64,000 bases of DNA from Ricinus communis (taxonomy: Eukaryota; Streptophyta; Magnoliopsida; Malpighiales; Euphorbiaceae), in the NCBI RefSeq assembly GCF_019578655.1, contig NC_063256.1, positions 19,415,350 to 19,479,349 of the forward strand, in the 5' to 3' direction. Numbering within the stretch: position 1 is the stretch's first letter; every line of letters starts with the position of its first letter. Positions 22,712 through 34,169 of this stretch are shown piece by piece. The translations under genes and the position numbers were made by a program. The notes beneath the pieces were generated by a model. It searched no databases, was not told the DNA's origin, and was given only the letters and a program-made list of their open reading frames with translations.

Positions 22712-24985
22712 TCAAGTTGGAGCGTGCAAATCTCGGACGCCCAACTTAGCCAACAAAAATTCAAACTGTGACTTTTCCAAGGCTTTCGTGAATATATCTG
22801 CTAACTGAACCTTCGTAGAAATATATGATGGATCAATCAAGCCCTCTAAAATTACATCTCTAACAAAGTGGCAATCAGCTTCTATGTGTTTAATGCGCTC
22901 ATGAAAAACTGGATTGTGAGCAATATACAAAGCCGACTGACTGTCACAATAGAGTCTTATTCCCTTCTTATGCTGCACTCCTAAATCTCCTAGCAGTTGC
23001 TTTAACTATTTTAATTCACACGTAATAGACGCCATTGAACAATACTCTGCCTCTACCGATGATCGAGACACAGTATGCTGCTTTTTGGTTTTCCAGGAGA
23101 TTGGTGAATGACCGAGCAACACAAACCATCCACTCAGCGATCTACGGGACACCGGGCAACTAGCCCAATCAGAGTCACACCATCCTTCCAAACTCAGCTC
23201 ATTATCTGCCCTTAGTAACACACCTTGCCCCGGGTTCTTCTTCAAATAACGGACAACTCTCAAAGCAGCTTCCCAATGTTCTTCCCGTGGATCCTGCAGA
23301 AACTGAGACAGAATGTGTACAGAGTACGCTAAATCCGGCCTAGTCACGCCGAGATAAATAAGTCGACCCACCAACCGCTTGTATCGCTCTGCATTTCCGA
23401 GCAGTTTCCCACTGGCTAAAGACAATCTATGATTAGATTCCATAGGAAATTCTGCTGGCTTTGACCCCAACAGACCCGACTCAGATATAATATCCAATGC
23501 ATACTTTCGTTGACACATGAAAATACCTTCCTTATTCCTTGCTATCTCCAACCCTAGAAAATATCTCAAAGGTCCCAAATCCTTCATTTTAAAGCACTTT
23601 CCAAGATAATCCTTGAATACTGCTAATGCCACTTTATTATTTCCTGCAATTATCATATCATCCACATACACAAGAACATTGATCTGGATTTTACCCTTAG
23701 TCATCGTAAACAAAGAGTAATATGAATAAGACTGTTTAAAGCCATAACTCTTTAGAGCCAATGCTAGTTTACCAAACCAACATCTAGGCGCCTGTTTTAA
23801 TCCATACAACGACTTCTTCATTCTACACACTACATTCTTGTTGTCACTTTTTTCAAATCCCGGAGGTATCCTTATGTAAACTTCCTCTTTCAGATCACAG
23901 TGTAGAAAGGCGTTGTGAACATCCATCTGATGTACTTCCCAATTCTTGATTGCTGCAACTGCCAGAAATGTCCGAACAGTCACCATTTTGGCCACAGGGG
24001 CAAATGTCTCGGTATAGTCAATACCCTCTACCTGATGGTTTCCGAAAACCACAAGCCTTGCCTTTAATCTTTCTAAATTTCCATCTGCATCTCGTTTCTC
24101 CGTATATATCCATTGACTACCTAGAGCTTTCTTCCCAGGAGGTAACTCTTGCAGCACCCATGTTTCTTGATCTTCTAATGCTCTAATTTCCTCTGCCATA
24201 GCTCGTCTCCAACCTTCATGTTTCACTGCTTCTCTAAATGTTTTAGGTGGTGTGCCTGCACTTACAGCTGCTATAAATTTTTTGTAATTATTTGAAAACC
24301 GTTCACAAGATACATAATGAGAAATAGGATAAGGAGTACCTGAGGTAGTCGACGAAGGGAGCGATCGTTCAGACGGACTTTTCTTTTTCACAATTATATG
24401 TGTAACGAAACCTTGGTAGCGAGAATTTGGAATCTTAACTCGCTTCCCTTTTCCCATATCCGTCTCTATACTAACTTCATCTGTACATACCGCTACCGCC
24501 TCAAGACCAGTACTATCACTGCCAGAATCTGGTAGAACATTAACCTCATCTACTTTGCCACCCGTTACACCACCTCCTGCTGTTCCCATCTCCGCACTGC
24601 TGCCAGCAGGGTCATCATGAACTGCCCCACCAATACTCACGTTATCCTCACAGTCCACTGCTTCATCAAGCTCATCACATTGCAGGCTCGTATCACTCCC
24701 TACGGTATGAGAATCCTGGGCTACATTGCTCCCAGCCAAAGGAAAGACATTTTCATAGAAATCAACGTCACGTGAAATAAGTAACTCTTTTTTTTCTAAA
24801 TCATACAACAACCATCCCTTTTTAGCAAATGGGTAACCTAGAAAGATGCATCTACGACTCCTACTCTCAAATTTGTCCCCTTTCGATTTTTGATTATGAG
24901 TATAACACAAGCATCCCATCACTCGCAATGCACTTAAATCGGGTTTCTTTCCAAACAAACATTCATAAGGAGTTTTAAAATCCAA
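22712..24985 (-). pseudogene. copia reverse transcriptase and RNase H (one stop, one frameshift)
   Basis: Continues the integrase frame after a one-base insertion in a TTT run near 24993. The N-terminal part holds the integrase C-terminal blocks (DFKTPYECLFGKKPD, MGCLCYTHNQKS, CIFLGYPFAKKGW) and an acidic linker. The RT follows: EEIRALEDQETWVL, KARLVVFGNHQVEGIDY, HQMDVHNAFLHCDL, SLYGLKQAPRCWF, LVYVDDMIIAGNN and LGPLRYFLGLEI. RNase H starts at GWCDSDWASCP and includes SRSSVEAEY. A TAG (23006-23008) replaces a conserved Trp in the CELKW-type block; beyond it the frame goes on with YCDSQSALYIAHN and LADIFTKALEK to the end at 22712. All catalytic Asp boxes look intact. Confidence 0.92.
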
Positions 24986-26102
24986 TACACTGGAAAGGCG
25001 TACGATTAATTAAATGACATGCTGCCATCACACATTCCCCCCAAAATTTCATCGGCAAGTGTCCCTGGAAACGTAAAGCACGTGCTACACTCAACATATG
25101 TTTATGTTTACGTTCTACCCGGCCATTCTGTTGCGGGGTACCCACACATGACGTCTCAAAAATCATGCCATTCTTCACAAAGTAATTTTTCAGACAGTTA
25201 AACTCTGTTCCATTATCACTACGAACTCGTTTGATTTTTCGATCAAACTGTTGTTCTACCAAGGCCACAAAATTCATAAATGATAATTCAACTTCTAATT
25301 TATTAAACAACAAATAAACCCAAACTGCTCTCGAACAGTCATCAACAATAGTAAAAAAATAGTATGCCCTACAAGTGGACGGAGTTCTATATGGTCCCCA
25401 TAAATCACAATGTACGAGTTCAAAAAGTCTACCAGCTCTACTGTTACTAATTGAAAAACTCTTTCTAGGCTGTTTTGCACAATAACAGACATTACAACCA
25501 TCTTTATTCAACCTACTAGATAGACTCACATTAGGAACCTTCTTAAGCACAATTTCTGACGGATGTCCCAACTGCTGGTGCCACAACTCCATTGAGCTTC
25601 CATAACAAAGAGCTAGAGTCCGAGCTTGAGGCACACCCCGGAAAAAGAAAAGTCCATCTTCGCGTTCACCCACTCTAATCAACCGCCTCGAGGTTCAGTC
25701 CTGTATAACGCACAATGTGTTAGTTATTTGAATAGTACAATTATTTTGATCCAGCAACTATGTAACCGAAATTAGATTACAATCAAATTTGGGAACAAAC
25801 AACACATTGTCAATTTTGAGAATCCCTGGCAACACCACACTCCCTTCATGAGTAGCTTGCGAACTACTACCATTTGGCAAGCTTACAGGGCAGCAGCTAA
25901 TTTTCCGCATATCGATCATCCAATCTAATCTCCTTGTTATATGGTGTGTTGCCCCCGTATCAAAAATCCAAGAATACTCACCAGAGAGTCGATCCTTGGG
26001 TGTCGGCAGATTGAGAAGATCAAGAATGTTTTGCCATTGTTCTGGAGTTATGTTCGACAATCCAGCCTGCTCTGCGGTGTTAGACGGGTGTCCGTCGGTC
26101 TG
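24975..26102 (-). pseudogene. copia protease and integrase (three stops)
   Basis: In frame with gag, from which it is split by a TAA at 26103. The protease site is WIFDTGATHHIT with an intact DTG. Two stops (TAG at 25758, TGA about 75 bp on) lie between the protease and the GAG-pre-integrase block LWHQQLGHPSEIVLKKV. A zinc-binding HHCC end (CNVCYCAKQPR) follows. The integrase core shows HCDLWGPYRTP (first Asp), RSDNGTEFN (second Asp) and NGRVERKHKH (Glu). It runs to INRTPF, where a single extra T shifts the frame into the RT section. Integrase would insert the cDNA in the nucleus; the coding text is nearly intact. Confidence 0.9.
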
Positions 26103-27116
26103 TTACAGTTGTGTCGAGGTGCTAGCAGTGGCTTTGTTTGCCCTGGCAGCCATGCCTCCTCGCCCTCTCCCCGCCATGACACCACGTCCTCCTCTGCCAC
26201 CACAACCAAGCCCACGGCCACCACAAGGGTGATCCCCCCACCAATCCGGAAATCCATGAATTTGAAAACACATGCTTTCATCATGTCCATCACGATTGCA
26301 ATTAGCATAAAATTTTTCAGAATGAGCAGTAAGTTTTGGTTTACCTCTGGGGTCAGATTGAACCCTTAAATCCATGATCGTCTCACGGTCGTCCTTGTGA
26401 CCACCACGCAGATGCTCTTCTTGAGCCACAATTTGGTACGCACGGTCCATAGAAGGCAGAGGATCATGATTCAAAATTTGAGACTGTACCGAAGCATATG
26501 CACCATCTAAATTAACAAGGAACCACTGAAGCTGATCCTCCCTGAAGAGGGTCTGGTATTGAGTGGCCAGACGACACCTACAGCCGCCACAAGTGCACCC
26601 ACTGCACGTACATCGGGGTAAAGCCACATACAATAACAACTCGTCAAAGATCTTACTCAACCGCCCAAAATACGAAGCCACCGATTCTGTTTTGCCTTGC
26701 TTGCACTCAGCCAGAGACGTCTTCAGTTGACAAATACGGGTGCCATTAATAACACAGAATCGCCTCTCTAAAGCAACCCACAACTCACGAGCATCTTCAT
26801 AGAACAAAAGCGTCGTCCGAATCGAAGGCTCGATCGTGTTCATAAGCCAAGCCACCAGCATCGAGTGCATGATACCGCCATCCGGTTTGACATCGTGGTC
26901 TCGGCTTTTGATGCTACCATCCAAGAACCCGAACTTGCGCTTCGCTCGCAAAGCTGTGCGTACAGCCCTTGCCCATTCGTCGTAGTTGTCTCCATTCAAC
27001 TGAATCAGAGTAATGAGATTACCCGGATTATCCGATGACCCTAAGAAGAAGACATCGATCTTCCTATCACTGCCAATGGCACGACTGGAGGAAGATTTGT
27101 TGCCGTCGTCGGCCAT
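26103..27116 (-). CDS. copia gag protein
   Basis: Open for 337 residues from an ATG 196 bp inside the primer site. The N-terminus has LITLIQLNGDNYDEWARAV (Retrotran_gag_3-type start), then KFGFLDGSI and AWLMNTIEPSIRTTLLF. The middle has LWVALERRFCVINGTRICQL and SVASYFGRLSKIFDEL. The Cys-rich PRCTCSGCTCGGC patch is common in this copia group. The zinc knuckle is imperfect (YANCNRDGHDESMC, first Cys missing), followed by FPDWWGD and a Gly/Arg-rich tail. The natural protein would have read on into the protease; the TAA at 26103 most likely comes from a CAA. Confidence 0.85.
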   Translation of the reverse strand: MADDGNKSSSSRAIGSDRKIDVFFLGSSDNPGNLITLIQLNGDNYDEWARAVRTALRAKRKFGFLDGSIKSRDHDVKPDGGIMHSMLVAWLMNTIEPSIRTTLLFYEDARELWVALERRFCVINGTRICQLKTSLAECKQGKTESVASYFGRLSKIFDELLLYVALPRCTCSGCTCGGCRCRLATQYQTLFREDQLQWFLVNLDGAYASVQSQILNHDPLPSMDRAYQIVAQEEHLRGGHKDDRETIMDLRVQSDPRGKPKLTAHSEKFYANCNRDGHDESMCFQIHGFPDWWGDHPCGGRGLGCGGRGGRGVMAGRGRGGMAARANKATASTSTQL

Positions 27117-27311
27117 GTCCCCAAAAACGTAGAAAAGAAAGAGGAAAGAAAAAAAAACTTAGGGTTTGGAGAGAGCTACGCGTCCCACTCCGAATACGCG
27201 TCTCGAAAAAAAAATATTTTCTTAGACCCCGAAATACACTGTATTTCCTTTGGATCGATCCCTTGACCTGTGGATTAAGCGTCCACCACGCTTCCATTGC
27301 GCCGCTCACCT

Positions 27312-27324
27312 GGCTCTGATACCA
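27312..27324 (-). promoter_or_regulatory. primer-binding site of the short-LTR copia element
   Basis: Minus strand TGGTATCAGAGCC, a perfect initiator-Met tRNA primer site, touching the LTR end directly. Confidence 0.95.
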
Positions 27325-27475
27325 TGTTGAGAAGAATACTATTTCCCCTAACCCTCAATGAAGCCAAAAACAACAAATATATATGACCACCCTTCTACCA
27401 TACTACACCGTATATCTATCAAACAGTATACCTATACAATACCTATATACAGTACAGATACTGTATCTCGTAACA
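27325..27475 (-). repeat. 5' LTR of the short-LTR copia element (151 bp)
   Basis: On the plus strand it runs TGTTGAGAAGAATAC to TATCTCGTAACA and pairs with 22566-22705. It is flanked on the right by ACTTG (27476-27480). Confidence 0.93.
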
Positions 27476-28266
27476 ACTTGTTATGCTTAGAGATGTTCCA
27501 TGTTTTTTCCTGATAGCACCATGGAGTGCTTTTATAGTAATTTACTTTACAATTGATTGGGTAAAATCATATATATATATATATATATATAATAACACAG
27601 AAAGTACAGCTGCTGCAAAATTACAGGAATCAAGATTTAGAGTTTTTGATTACTGTGTCAAGTTTTCCACCCTTTAATGAAAGGGTACTCTTTTATCTAT
27701 ATATAATTAAATTTCTATGTTTCAACGGCTAAATTTAATTTAATTGATATTTTATTTGAACTCTGTACTATATTGAACTTTATATTAAATTCACTGCCCT
27801 CATAATATGAATGAATTTTTAACTAGCTTGGAGTAATTAAAAGTTCATACATATAAGTGATACATATCTAGCTAAACCGGAATCTCATGAATTAGTTATA
27901 AACAATCTACACAGAAGTCTATGATTGAACAAACCACATTCTTTGGTTTACGGACACGCACTCATGACAATAAAAAATATACAACTTCATCCTTCATTAT
28001 ATCAATCTCAAAGACCACTCATGCTTAACTGTATCTACAAGACTGCTATAAATACTCCATTCTATCTCATTTATTAGGTAACGTAATTACAACTCTTTTA
28101 TGCACTTTATTTTAACTTTTCCCGGCATACTACTAAATACCACACTAGGACCCTTAATTTGTTTTATTGCAGTTTTTCAAGAGATCGCTAAATCAAGCTC
28201 ATATAATTATCGTTTTATTCCTAACTATTTTCGGTATTGCCGTTCCATATATATTTTATTCCTAAC
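27476..28266. other. intergenic DNA between two copia elements
   Basis: No supportable gene. It holds an AT dinucleotide run (about 27570-27590). It ends at the target duplication TGTAT (28267-28271) of the next element. Confidence 0.6.
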
Positions 28267-28271
28267 TGTAT

Positions 28272-28613
28272 TGTTGAAGATGCAACAAAACCAGAACAAG
28301 TCAGCAAGAATCAACAGTCAAAGACTGCTAGTAAGGACCAACAGTCTTTGACTGTTGGACATGTCCTCAGTCATTCTGATCATCACATGCCAAAAGTTAG
28401 GAAAAAGGAGCAACACCTCTCCCCTAGGAAAAAAGGCTGATTTTACCTCTCCCTAAGCTAGAATTGAATATTGGAATGTAACAAGAAATAGTAATAGGAC
28501 CGTTGCATCAAAACTTGTATATAACAGGATTCTCATTTCTCATGTAATCTCAGAATACCAACAAATATTGTACATTCATCATTGATCAAATAATAAAGCT
28601 CAATTTTTCCACA
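28272..28613 (+). repeat. 5' LTR (342 bp) with TATA box and W-box-like sites
   Basis: TGTTGAAGATGC to TTTTTCCACA. A TATA box (TATATAA, 28518-28524) marks the promoter. About 165-200 bp upstream of it are TTGACT (28348-28353) and its complement AGTCAA (28316-28321), matching the W-box core bound by WRKY factors, within the small inverted block CAGTCAAAGACTG. Confidence 0.93.
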
Positions 28614-28625
28614 TGGTATCAGAGC
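28614..28625 (+). promoter_or_regulatory. primer-binding site of the 28272-33368 copia element
   Basis: TGGTATCAGAGC abuts the end of the 5' LTR; canonical initiator-Met primer site. Confidence 0.95.
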
Positions 28626-28687
28626 AGGATTGATCCTGTCATTATTTACCCAAATAATCAAAATTCCAACTAATCAAAATTCTCATC

Positions 28688-29510
28688 ATGTCTCAAAATG
28701 ATCTTACCAAACTCACCAACATAATGTTAACAGGCAATCAAAACTATTTCGAATGGTCGAGGGCAATCTATATCGGCCTCAGTGGAAGGAAAAAATTAGG
28801 GTTTATCACAGGGACCCGAAAGAAGCCACAAATAATCGACCCCAATCAACCAACAAAAGAAGAAATTGAGACGATCGAAGAATGGCAGACGACTGACCAT
28901 ATGGTCATGTCTCCTTTAACCAACACGATTGAGCCTCAGATTTCCAGATTATGCATGTTGCTGGCATCATCACAGGCGATATGGGAGAAATTGAAATAGT
29001 TGTATGGACAGGAGCAAAACTATGCTCTTATATTCAATTTGAAATAAGAATTAGCGCAGATAAAACAGGGAACTCGGTCCAGCGCGAGTTACGCGACCGA
29101 GGTACTCACCCGATGGGAGGAGCTATAGAGCTACCTCCCACCCACAACGGACCCAGAAGAAGCAAAGCAGAGAGTGGAGCAGGACTTAGTGTTCACTTAC
29201 CTGGGCGGGCTCGATTCGAGCTACGAGGCGGTTAGGTCACAAATTCTGCTGTCCAGCAAACTCTCCAGACTCGACGCGGTCATCGCTCTTGTACAACAAG
29301 AAGAGACCATGCATGTTACCATGGGAGCAATGTCGAACCAGCACAACATAGAGAACAGAGCCTTTGCCTCTCACTCGCGAGAGTCAGCTTGGGTCTGGGG
29401 GACGCCTAACAGCGTCGAGAGGTGTGACCATTGCAAGAAGCAGGGTCATTCCCATGAGCGCTGCTGGCATCTCCACCTACACCTTCGGCCGACACTCAGC
29501 TGAGGAGAAC
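28688..29510 (+). pseudogene. copia gag pseudogene
   Basis: The ATG at 28688 starts MSQNDLTKLTNIMLTGNQ, then NYFEWSRAIYIGLSGRKKL and GFITGTRKKPQ, the usual Retrotran_gag_3 opening. A stop at 28999 (KLK*) and another soon after break the frame. From about 29174 the text resumes: QDLVFTYLGGLDSSYEAVR, ILLSSKLSRLDAVIALVQQEE and a complete zinc knuckle CDHCKKQGHSHERC. A stop follows at about 29503. The region 29510-29860 is a proline-rich linker in shifted frames. Confidence 0.88.
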
Positions 29511-29860
29511 GAGGGAGAAATGGAGAAAGGAGAGACAGGGACGAACGAAGAAGAGAAGTGAAGTTTGGCGGCGTGGGCATGCTGAACGCGTCTAACCTTA
29601 AGGGTTATGATGCGTTCAGCGGGTCGGACGTAGCAAGCCGGTCAGCATCTTTTAATTCAACCCGACCCGACCCCACTACTTACATCTGACCCGGCCCTAG
29701 TATCTCGGCCCAACCCAACTGTAGCTCATGGGCCAACCCAGACCCAAGGCCCAACCCGCCAATCTGACCCGAATCCAGCCCAGCAGAAAATTATCAAATT
29801 TCTCAAATCCTTTCTCAGCTTCAGTCTATTTTACAGCTTCAACAGTCTCATGGGAAAGGT

Positions 29861-31290
29861 TTAGTATCTCAAAACTATAAAAAATCTTCAAAATGGATTA
29901 TTGACTCCAGTGCAACCGATCACATGACTTGGAATCCGACAAGATTATACAATTTTGTCCCTACAGATTCCCAACATGTGATCGTTGCAAATGGAGATAG
30001 AGCCGAAATTTCTAGTTTTGGCTCCTCAAATTTGTTTAATAATACTAATCCAATACATGACATTCTTTTATTACCTAACTTTACATCCAATTTATTATCT
30101 GTTGGTAAAATAACTCGCACTTTAAATTGTAATGTCATCTTCTCACCGTCTATTGTAATGTTTCAGGATCGCACTACCGGGAAGACGATTGGTGAGAGAT
30201 ACCTTGAAAATGGCTTATACTACCTCACCGACTCTACCAATCAGTGCCTTGCCTCCACTAAATCCTTCAACCACAGCATATTAATGCATAGGCGGTTTGG
30301 GCATCCGACCGATAAAGTTTTAAATCAATTATTTTGTCTTAAAATCAATTCTGGTTGTTGTGACACTTGCAAATTTTCAAAGCATACCAGATTACAATTT
30401 CCTGTGTCCTCTACTATATCAACAAAGATGTTTGATTTAATTCACTCTGACGTTTGGGGACCTACCCCCTGTACCTGTTACAATTATTTCCATTATTTTA
30501 TCATATTTATTGATGACTTCTCCCGTCTCACTTGGGTCTACTTACTAAAAGGCAAAAATGAAGCATTTTCTTGCTTTCAAAAATTTTTCCATTTTATTCA
30601 AACTCAGTATAATGCCAAAATTAAAATTTTTCGATCCGACAATGGCATTGAATATATTAATAAAAATTTCTCTGATTTCTTCTCTACATAGGAAATTTTA
30701 CATCAAACTACGTGTATTTATACTCCCGAACAAAATGGTGTCTCTGAAAGAAAAAATCGGCACCTTCTCAAAGTTACAAGATCGCTTCTTTTTTAAAACA
30801 GCGTTTCACATATTTTTTGGTCGGATGCCCTCCTCACAGCTGCCTATCTTATCAACCGATTACCTAGCCCCACTCTTAAAAACCTCAGTCCTCTTAAAAT
30901 CCTCAAAGGCCGAAAAATAGAATTGGACCACATTCGAGTTTTTGGATGTACTGCTTTTGTTCATATTAGACGATCCCATAAACTTGACAAAAGTTCCGTT
31001 AAAACCGTGTTCCTAGGGTACTCCACTGAAAAAAGGGGTACAGTTGCTATGATCCCTCCATACACAAGTCCTATATCTCCAGAGATATGTCCTTTAATGA
31101 GAGTACACCCTACTTCCCCACTGCCACTCACCCCACCTCTGGGCCCTCGTCTTTATTATTTCCAGATAACTTTCTCTTTTTTGACAGTTCAGATCAGTCT
31201 CTCTCATCGACAGGCATGTAGACTCTGGAGGCTCCCCCTGTGGCTACTTCTTCAGGGGGAGGCAATCCCATTCCCACGGCAACTTCTTCA
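29861..31290 (+). pseudogene. copia protease and integrase pseudogene
   Basis: The protease site reads WIIDSSATDHMTWN, with DSS in place of DSG, which should inactivate it. LPNFTSNLLSVGKIT and a GAG-pre-integrase block (MHRRFGHPTDKVLNQLF, CDTCKFSKHTR) follow. The integrase core shows IHSDVWGPTP, FIDDFSRLTWVYLL and IFRSDNGIEY. After a stop near 30691 the PEQNGVSERKNRH block with the catalytic Glu and the later VFGCTAFVHIRRSHKLD and VFLGYS blocks are read in other frames. A Pro/Ser-rich linker and a small tandem repeat (CTTCTTCAGGGGGAGG, 31246 and 31282) precede the RT. Confidence 0.88.
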
Positions 31291-31319
31291 GGGGGAGGAA
31301 ATGAACCACAGGTAGAAGA

Positions 31320-33027
31320 AGCAATTGCCCTGCGGAGATCATCTCGACCAACCAGACTTCCTGCTGCGCTAAGGGACTATGTGTCCCACTCGGTATTGTA
31401 TCCTATCCATCACTTTATTAATTATAATTCTATATCAAGTTCATATAGGGCATATCTAAACACTCTCACATCACACACTGAGCCCACTTCTTTCTATGAC
31501 GCTAACACCAACCCTAATTGGTGTAAGGCTATGAAAGAAGGACTCCAGGCTCTGGAAGAAAATAAAACCCGGGAGCTTGTCACCCTACCACCAAATAAAA
31601 AATCGATTGGTTGTAAATGGGTGTATAAAATCAAATAAAAGCATGATGGTACAATTGAAAGGTATAAAGCTAGGCTGGTAGCAAAAGGCTTCACCCAGAC
31701 CTATGGCATAGATTACCAGGAAACCTTTGCTCCGGTAGCTAAAATAAGCACTGTTCGTATTTTACTGTCTGTTGCTACTAACTCAGGGTGAAGCTTATTT
31801 CAGATGGATGTTAAGAACGCATTTCTTTAAAGATCTCCGAAAAAAGAGGTGTACAGGACTCTCCCTCCAGGTCACAAATTTGCCTCTAACTCCTTCCTGG
31901 TATGTAAGTTAAAAAAGGCAATCTACGGATTGAAACAGTCACCTAGAGCATGGTATGCCAAGCTAAGCCATTTTTTATTAAAGATTGATTTCAGCAAATG
32001 TGCTTTTGATTCGTCTATGTTTGTTAAACACACTCACACATACACGATCATTATCTTAGTATATGTGGATGACATTATTATAACAAGGAACAATAATGAG
32101 GAGATTGAGAAAGTAAAACAAAAACTGAAAGAGGAATTTGACATTAAGGATCTTGGTCAATTAACTTACTTTCTCGGAATAGAAATAGCAAAATCTCATA
32201 AAGGGCTATTTCTATCTCAAAGAAAGTATGTTCTTGATCTCTTAAAAGAAATAGAAAAAATAGGAGCTAAGCCTATAGATACCCCTATGGAGACCAAAAC
32301 TATACTCAACTTGGAGGACGGTGATCCTTTAGATGACATAGGCCATTAGCAGCGCTTGGTGGGAAAATTAATTTACTTAACCGTCACCAGACTTGACATT
32401 AGTTATATTGTGAGTATGATTAGCCAATTTATGCATGCTCCCCGTACTCCTCACTTAGATGAGGTTGATAGGATCCTAAGATACCTCAAAGGTATTCCAA
32501 GATAAGGTATCTGGATGAAAAATAATAGTAATGCTAACACTATTACTGGTTTCTCTGATGCAGATTGGGCAGGGAGTTGTGACAGGAAGTCGACTTCAGG
32601 ATTCTACACATTTGTAGGGGGAAATCTAGTAACTTGGAAAAGCAAAAAAATAAATAGCAACCGCAAGGTCCAGTGCCGAAACTGAGTATCGTGCCATGGC
32701 ATCGACGGCTAGCGAGCTCATTTGGATCAAGTAAGTATTGACTGACATGGGGGTAAAATACAAAGGTCCGATGGAGATGTACTGTGATAACCAAGCAGCC
32801 AGACACATCGCATCCAACCCAGTCTTTCACGAAAGGACTAAACATATTGAAGTTGACTGTCACTTCATAAGGAAAAAAGTCCAATCAGGAGAAATTGCAA
32901 CTCCATTCGTCAGAAGCCACGAACAGCTGGCAGACATCTTCACAAAGGCTCTAGACAAAGCAGGTCACCGAAGGCTCCTTAGCAAGATGGGTTCTATCAA
33001 TTTATTTGAACCCACCTTGAGAGGGAG
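31320..33027 (+). pseudogene. copia reverse transcriptase and RNase H pseudogene
   Basis: Blocks in order: RRSSRPTRLPAALRDYV, WCKAMKEGLQALEENKT, IGCKWVYKIK (followed by a stop), [18 protein letters not shown], a damaged QMDVKNAFL region near 31805-31850, LKKAIYGLKQSPRAWYAKL, ILVYVDDIIITRN and LGQLTYFLGIEI. A stop at 32347 lies before QRLVGKLIYL. RNase H shows GFSDADWAGSCDRKSTSGF, then a frame change near 32645, AETEYRAMAS, MYCDNQAARHIASNP and LADIFTKALDKAG. A polypurine tract (TTGAGAGGGAG) abuts the 3' LTR at 33028. Confidence 0.9.
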
Positions 33028-33368
33028 TGTTAAAGATGCACCAAAACTAGAACAAGTCAGCAAGGATCAACAGTCTTTGACTGCTAGTAAGGATCAACAG
33101 TCTTTGACTGTTGGACATGGCCTCAGTCATTCTGATCATCACAGGCCAAAAGTTAGAGAAAATGAGCAACACCTCTCCCATAGGGAAAAAGGCTGCTTCT
33201 ACCTCTTCCTAAGCTAGAATTGAATGTTGGAATGTAACAAGAAATAACAATAGGACCGTTGCATCAAAACTTGTATATAACAGGATTCTCATTTCTCATG
33301 TAATCTTATAATACCAATAAATATTGTACATTCATCATTGATCAAATAATAAAGCTCAATTTTCCACA
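33028..33368 (+). repeat. 3' LTR (341 bp) of the copia element
   Basis: TGTTAAAGATGC to TTTTCCACA, pairing with 28272-28613. TATA box TATATAA at 33274-33280. TTGACT W-box-like cores at 33077-33082 and 33104-33109 belong to a near-tandem AAGGATCAACAGTCTTTGAC repeat; in the 5' LTR the first of these is inverted. Confidence 0.94.
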
Positions 33369-34071
33369 TGTATCAATAAATATATATTTTCTTCTCGCTT
33401 CAAAATTCATAAGTTTCTGTATGATAATCTATGTAGAATTGCTCTATCAAGCATCGTCTAGATGTTGTTCTTTGAAAAACAGACAGCTCGCTCTCAATGC
33501 CAGTTTATTAGCATTAATCTGAGCCAAAATCAGCTAATTAACGAGCTCCACTTCTCTCCTTTCATTTTATATATATATATATATATACTGTTTTGTGCAT
33601 GGCATAGTAATTCTTGCATTTGTATAGAACGGGGCTTAAAGGCCAATTTGCCCCTTGAATGGACATGATGACTAATTTATTTATTTTTTTAATTTTTTGA
33701 CCGATGAATAAATATATTTGTTAAGAATGACTAAAATATTTATTTTTAGTTTGAAACTGATATGAGATTCAGCTTCACTTTAAAGCCGGTCAATTCTTTT
33801 TATTAGATAATAATTTATAAAAAATTGATTAAAAAATTAAAAATTTCCATTATTTATTTATTTTAACTAAAACAAAATTATAATAAATAAAAGAAATATT
33901 TAAATAAAATATTGACATTTTTATGATCTAAAATTAAACCCAGCAAACATCAAAAATTCTTTGTCTATCTGAAATCAAAACTAATAACGAAAAAAAAATT
34001 GATTTTATAATCTTGATCTATATAAAGAAATCCTTTTATTGATGAAATCTCTAATTTAGATGGCTTGGAAA

Positions 34072-34169
34072 AGATTGGTACGGATCAAATAGATTGGAAG
34101 AGAATGGGCACAAACCCAAAAGATTGGTACGGATCAAATAGATTGGAAGAGAATGGGCACAAACCCAAA
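34072..34169. repeat. 49-bp perfect tandem duplication
   Basis: Two adjacent identical 49-bp units (34072-34120, 34121-34169), beginning AGATTGGTACGG. This is a recent slippage or replication duplication with no coding content. Confidence 0.95.

Larger units (their letters stand above)
22566..27475 (-). mobile_element. nearly complete Ty1/copia element with very short LTRs
   Basis: Both LTRs, PBS, gag, protease, integrase, RT, RNase H and polypurine tract are present in copia order on the minus strand. Damage is light: four in-frame stops and one single-base frameshift in about 4.4 kb of coding text. The two LTRs (22566-22705 and 27325-27475) differ by about four substitutions plus one indel of about 11 bp, which indicates moderate age. 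The right flank ACTTG and left flank ACTTTG look like a 5-bp target duplication with one later T insertion. The internal region is normal in length although the LTRs are only 140-151 bp. Confidence 0.94.
28272..33368 (+). mobile_element. full-length Ty1/copia element with TSD TGTAT
   Basis: Two near-identical LTRs (28272-28613 and 33028-33368) enclose PBS, gag, protease, integrase, RT, RNase H and a polypurine tract. The direct repeat TGTAT lies immediately outside both ends (28267-28271, 33369-33373). The coding region has many stops and frame changes, so it cannot move by itself. It sits between the two NEDP1 copies and adds 5.1 kb to that interval. Confidence 0.96.

Noticed and set aside
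23950..26369. Plus-strand open frames within the short-LTR copia element
   Set aside because: Antisense shadows of the pol and gag frames.
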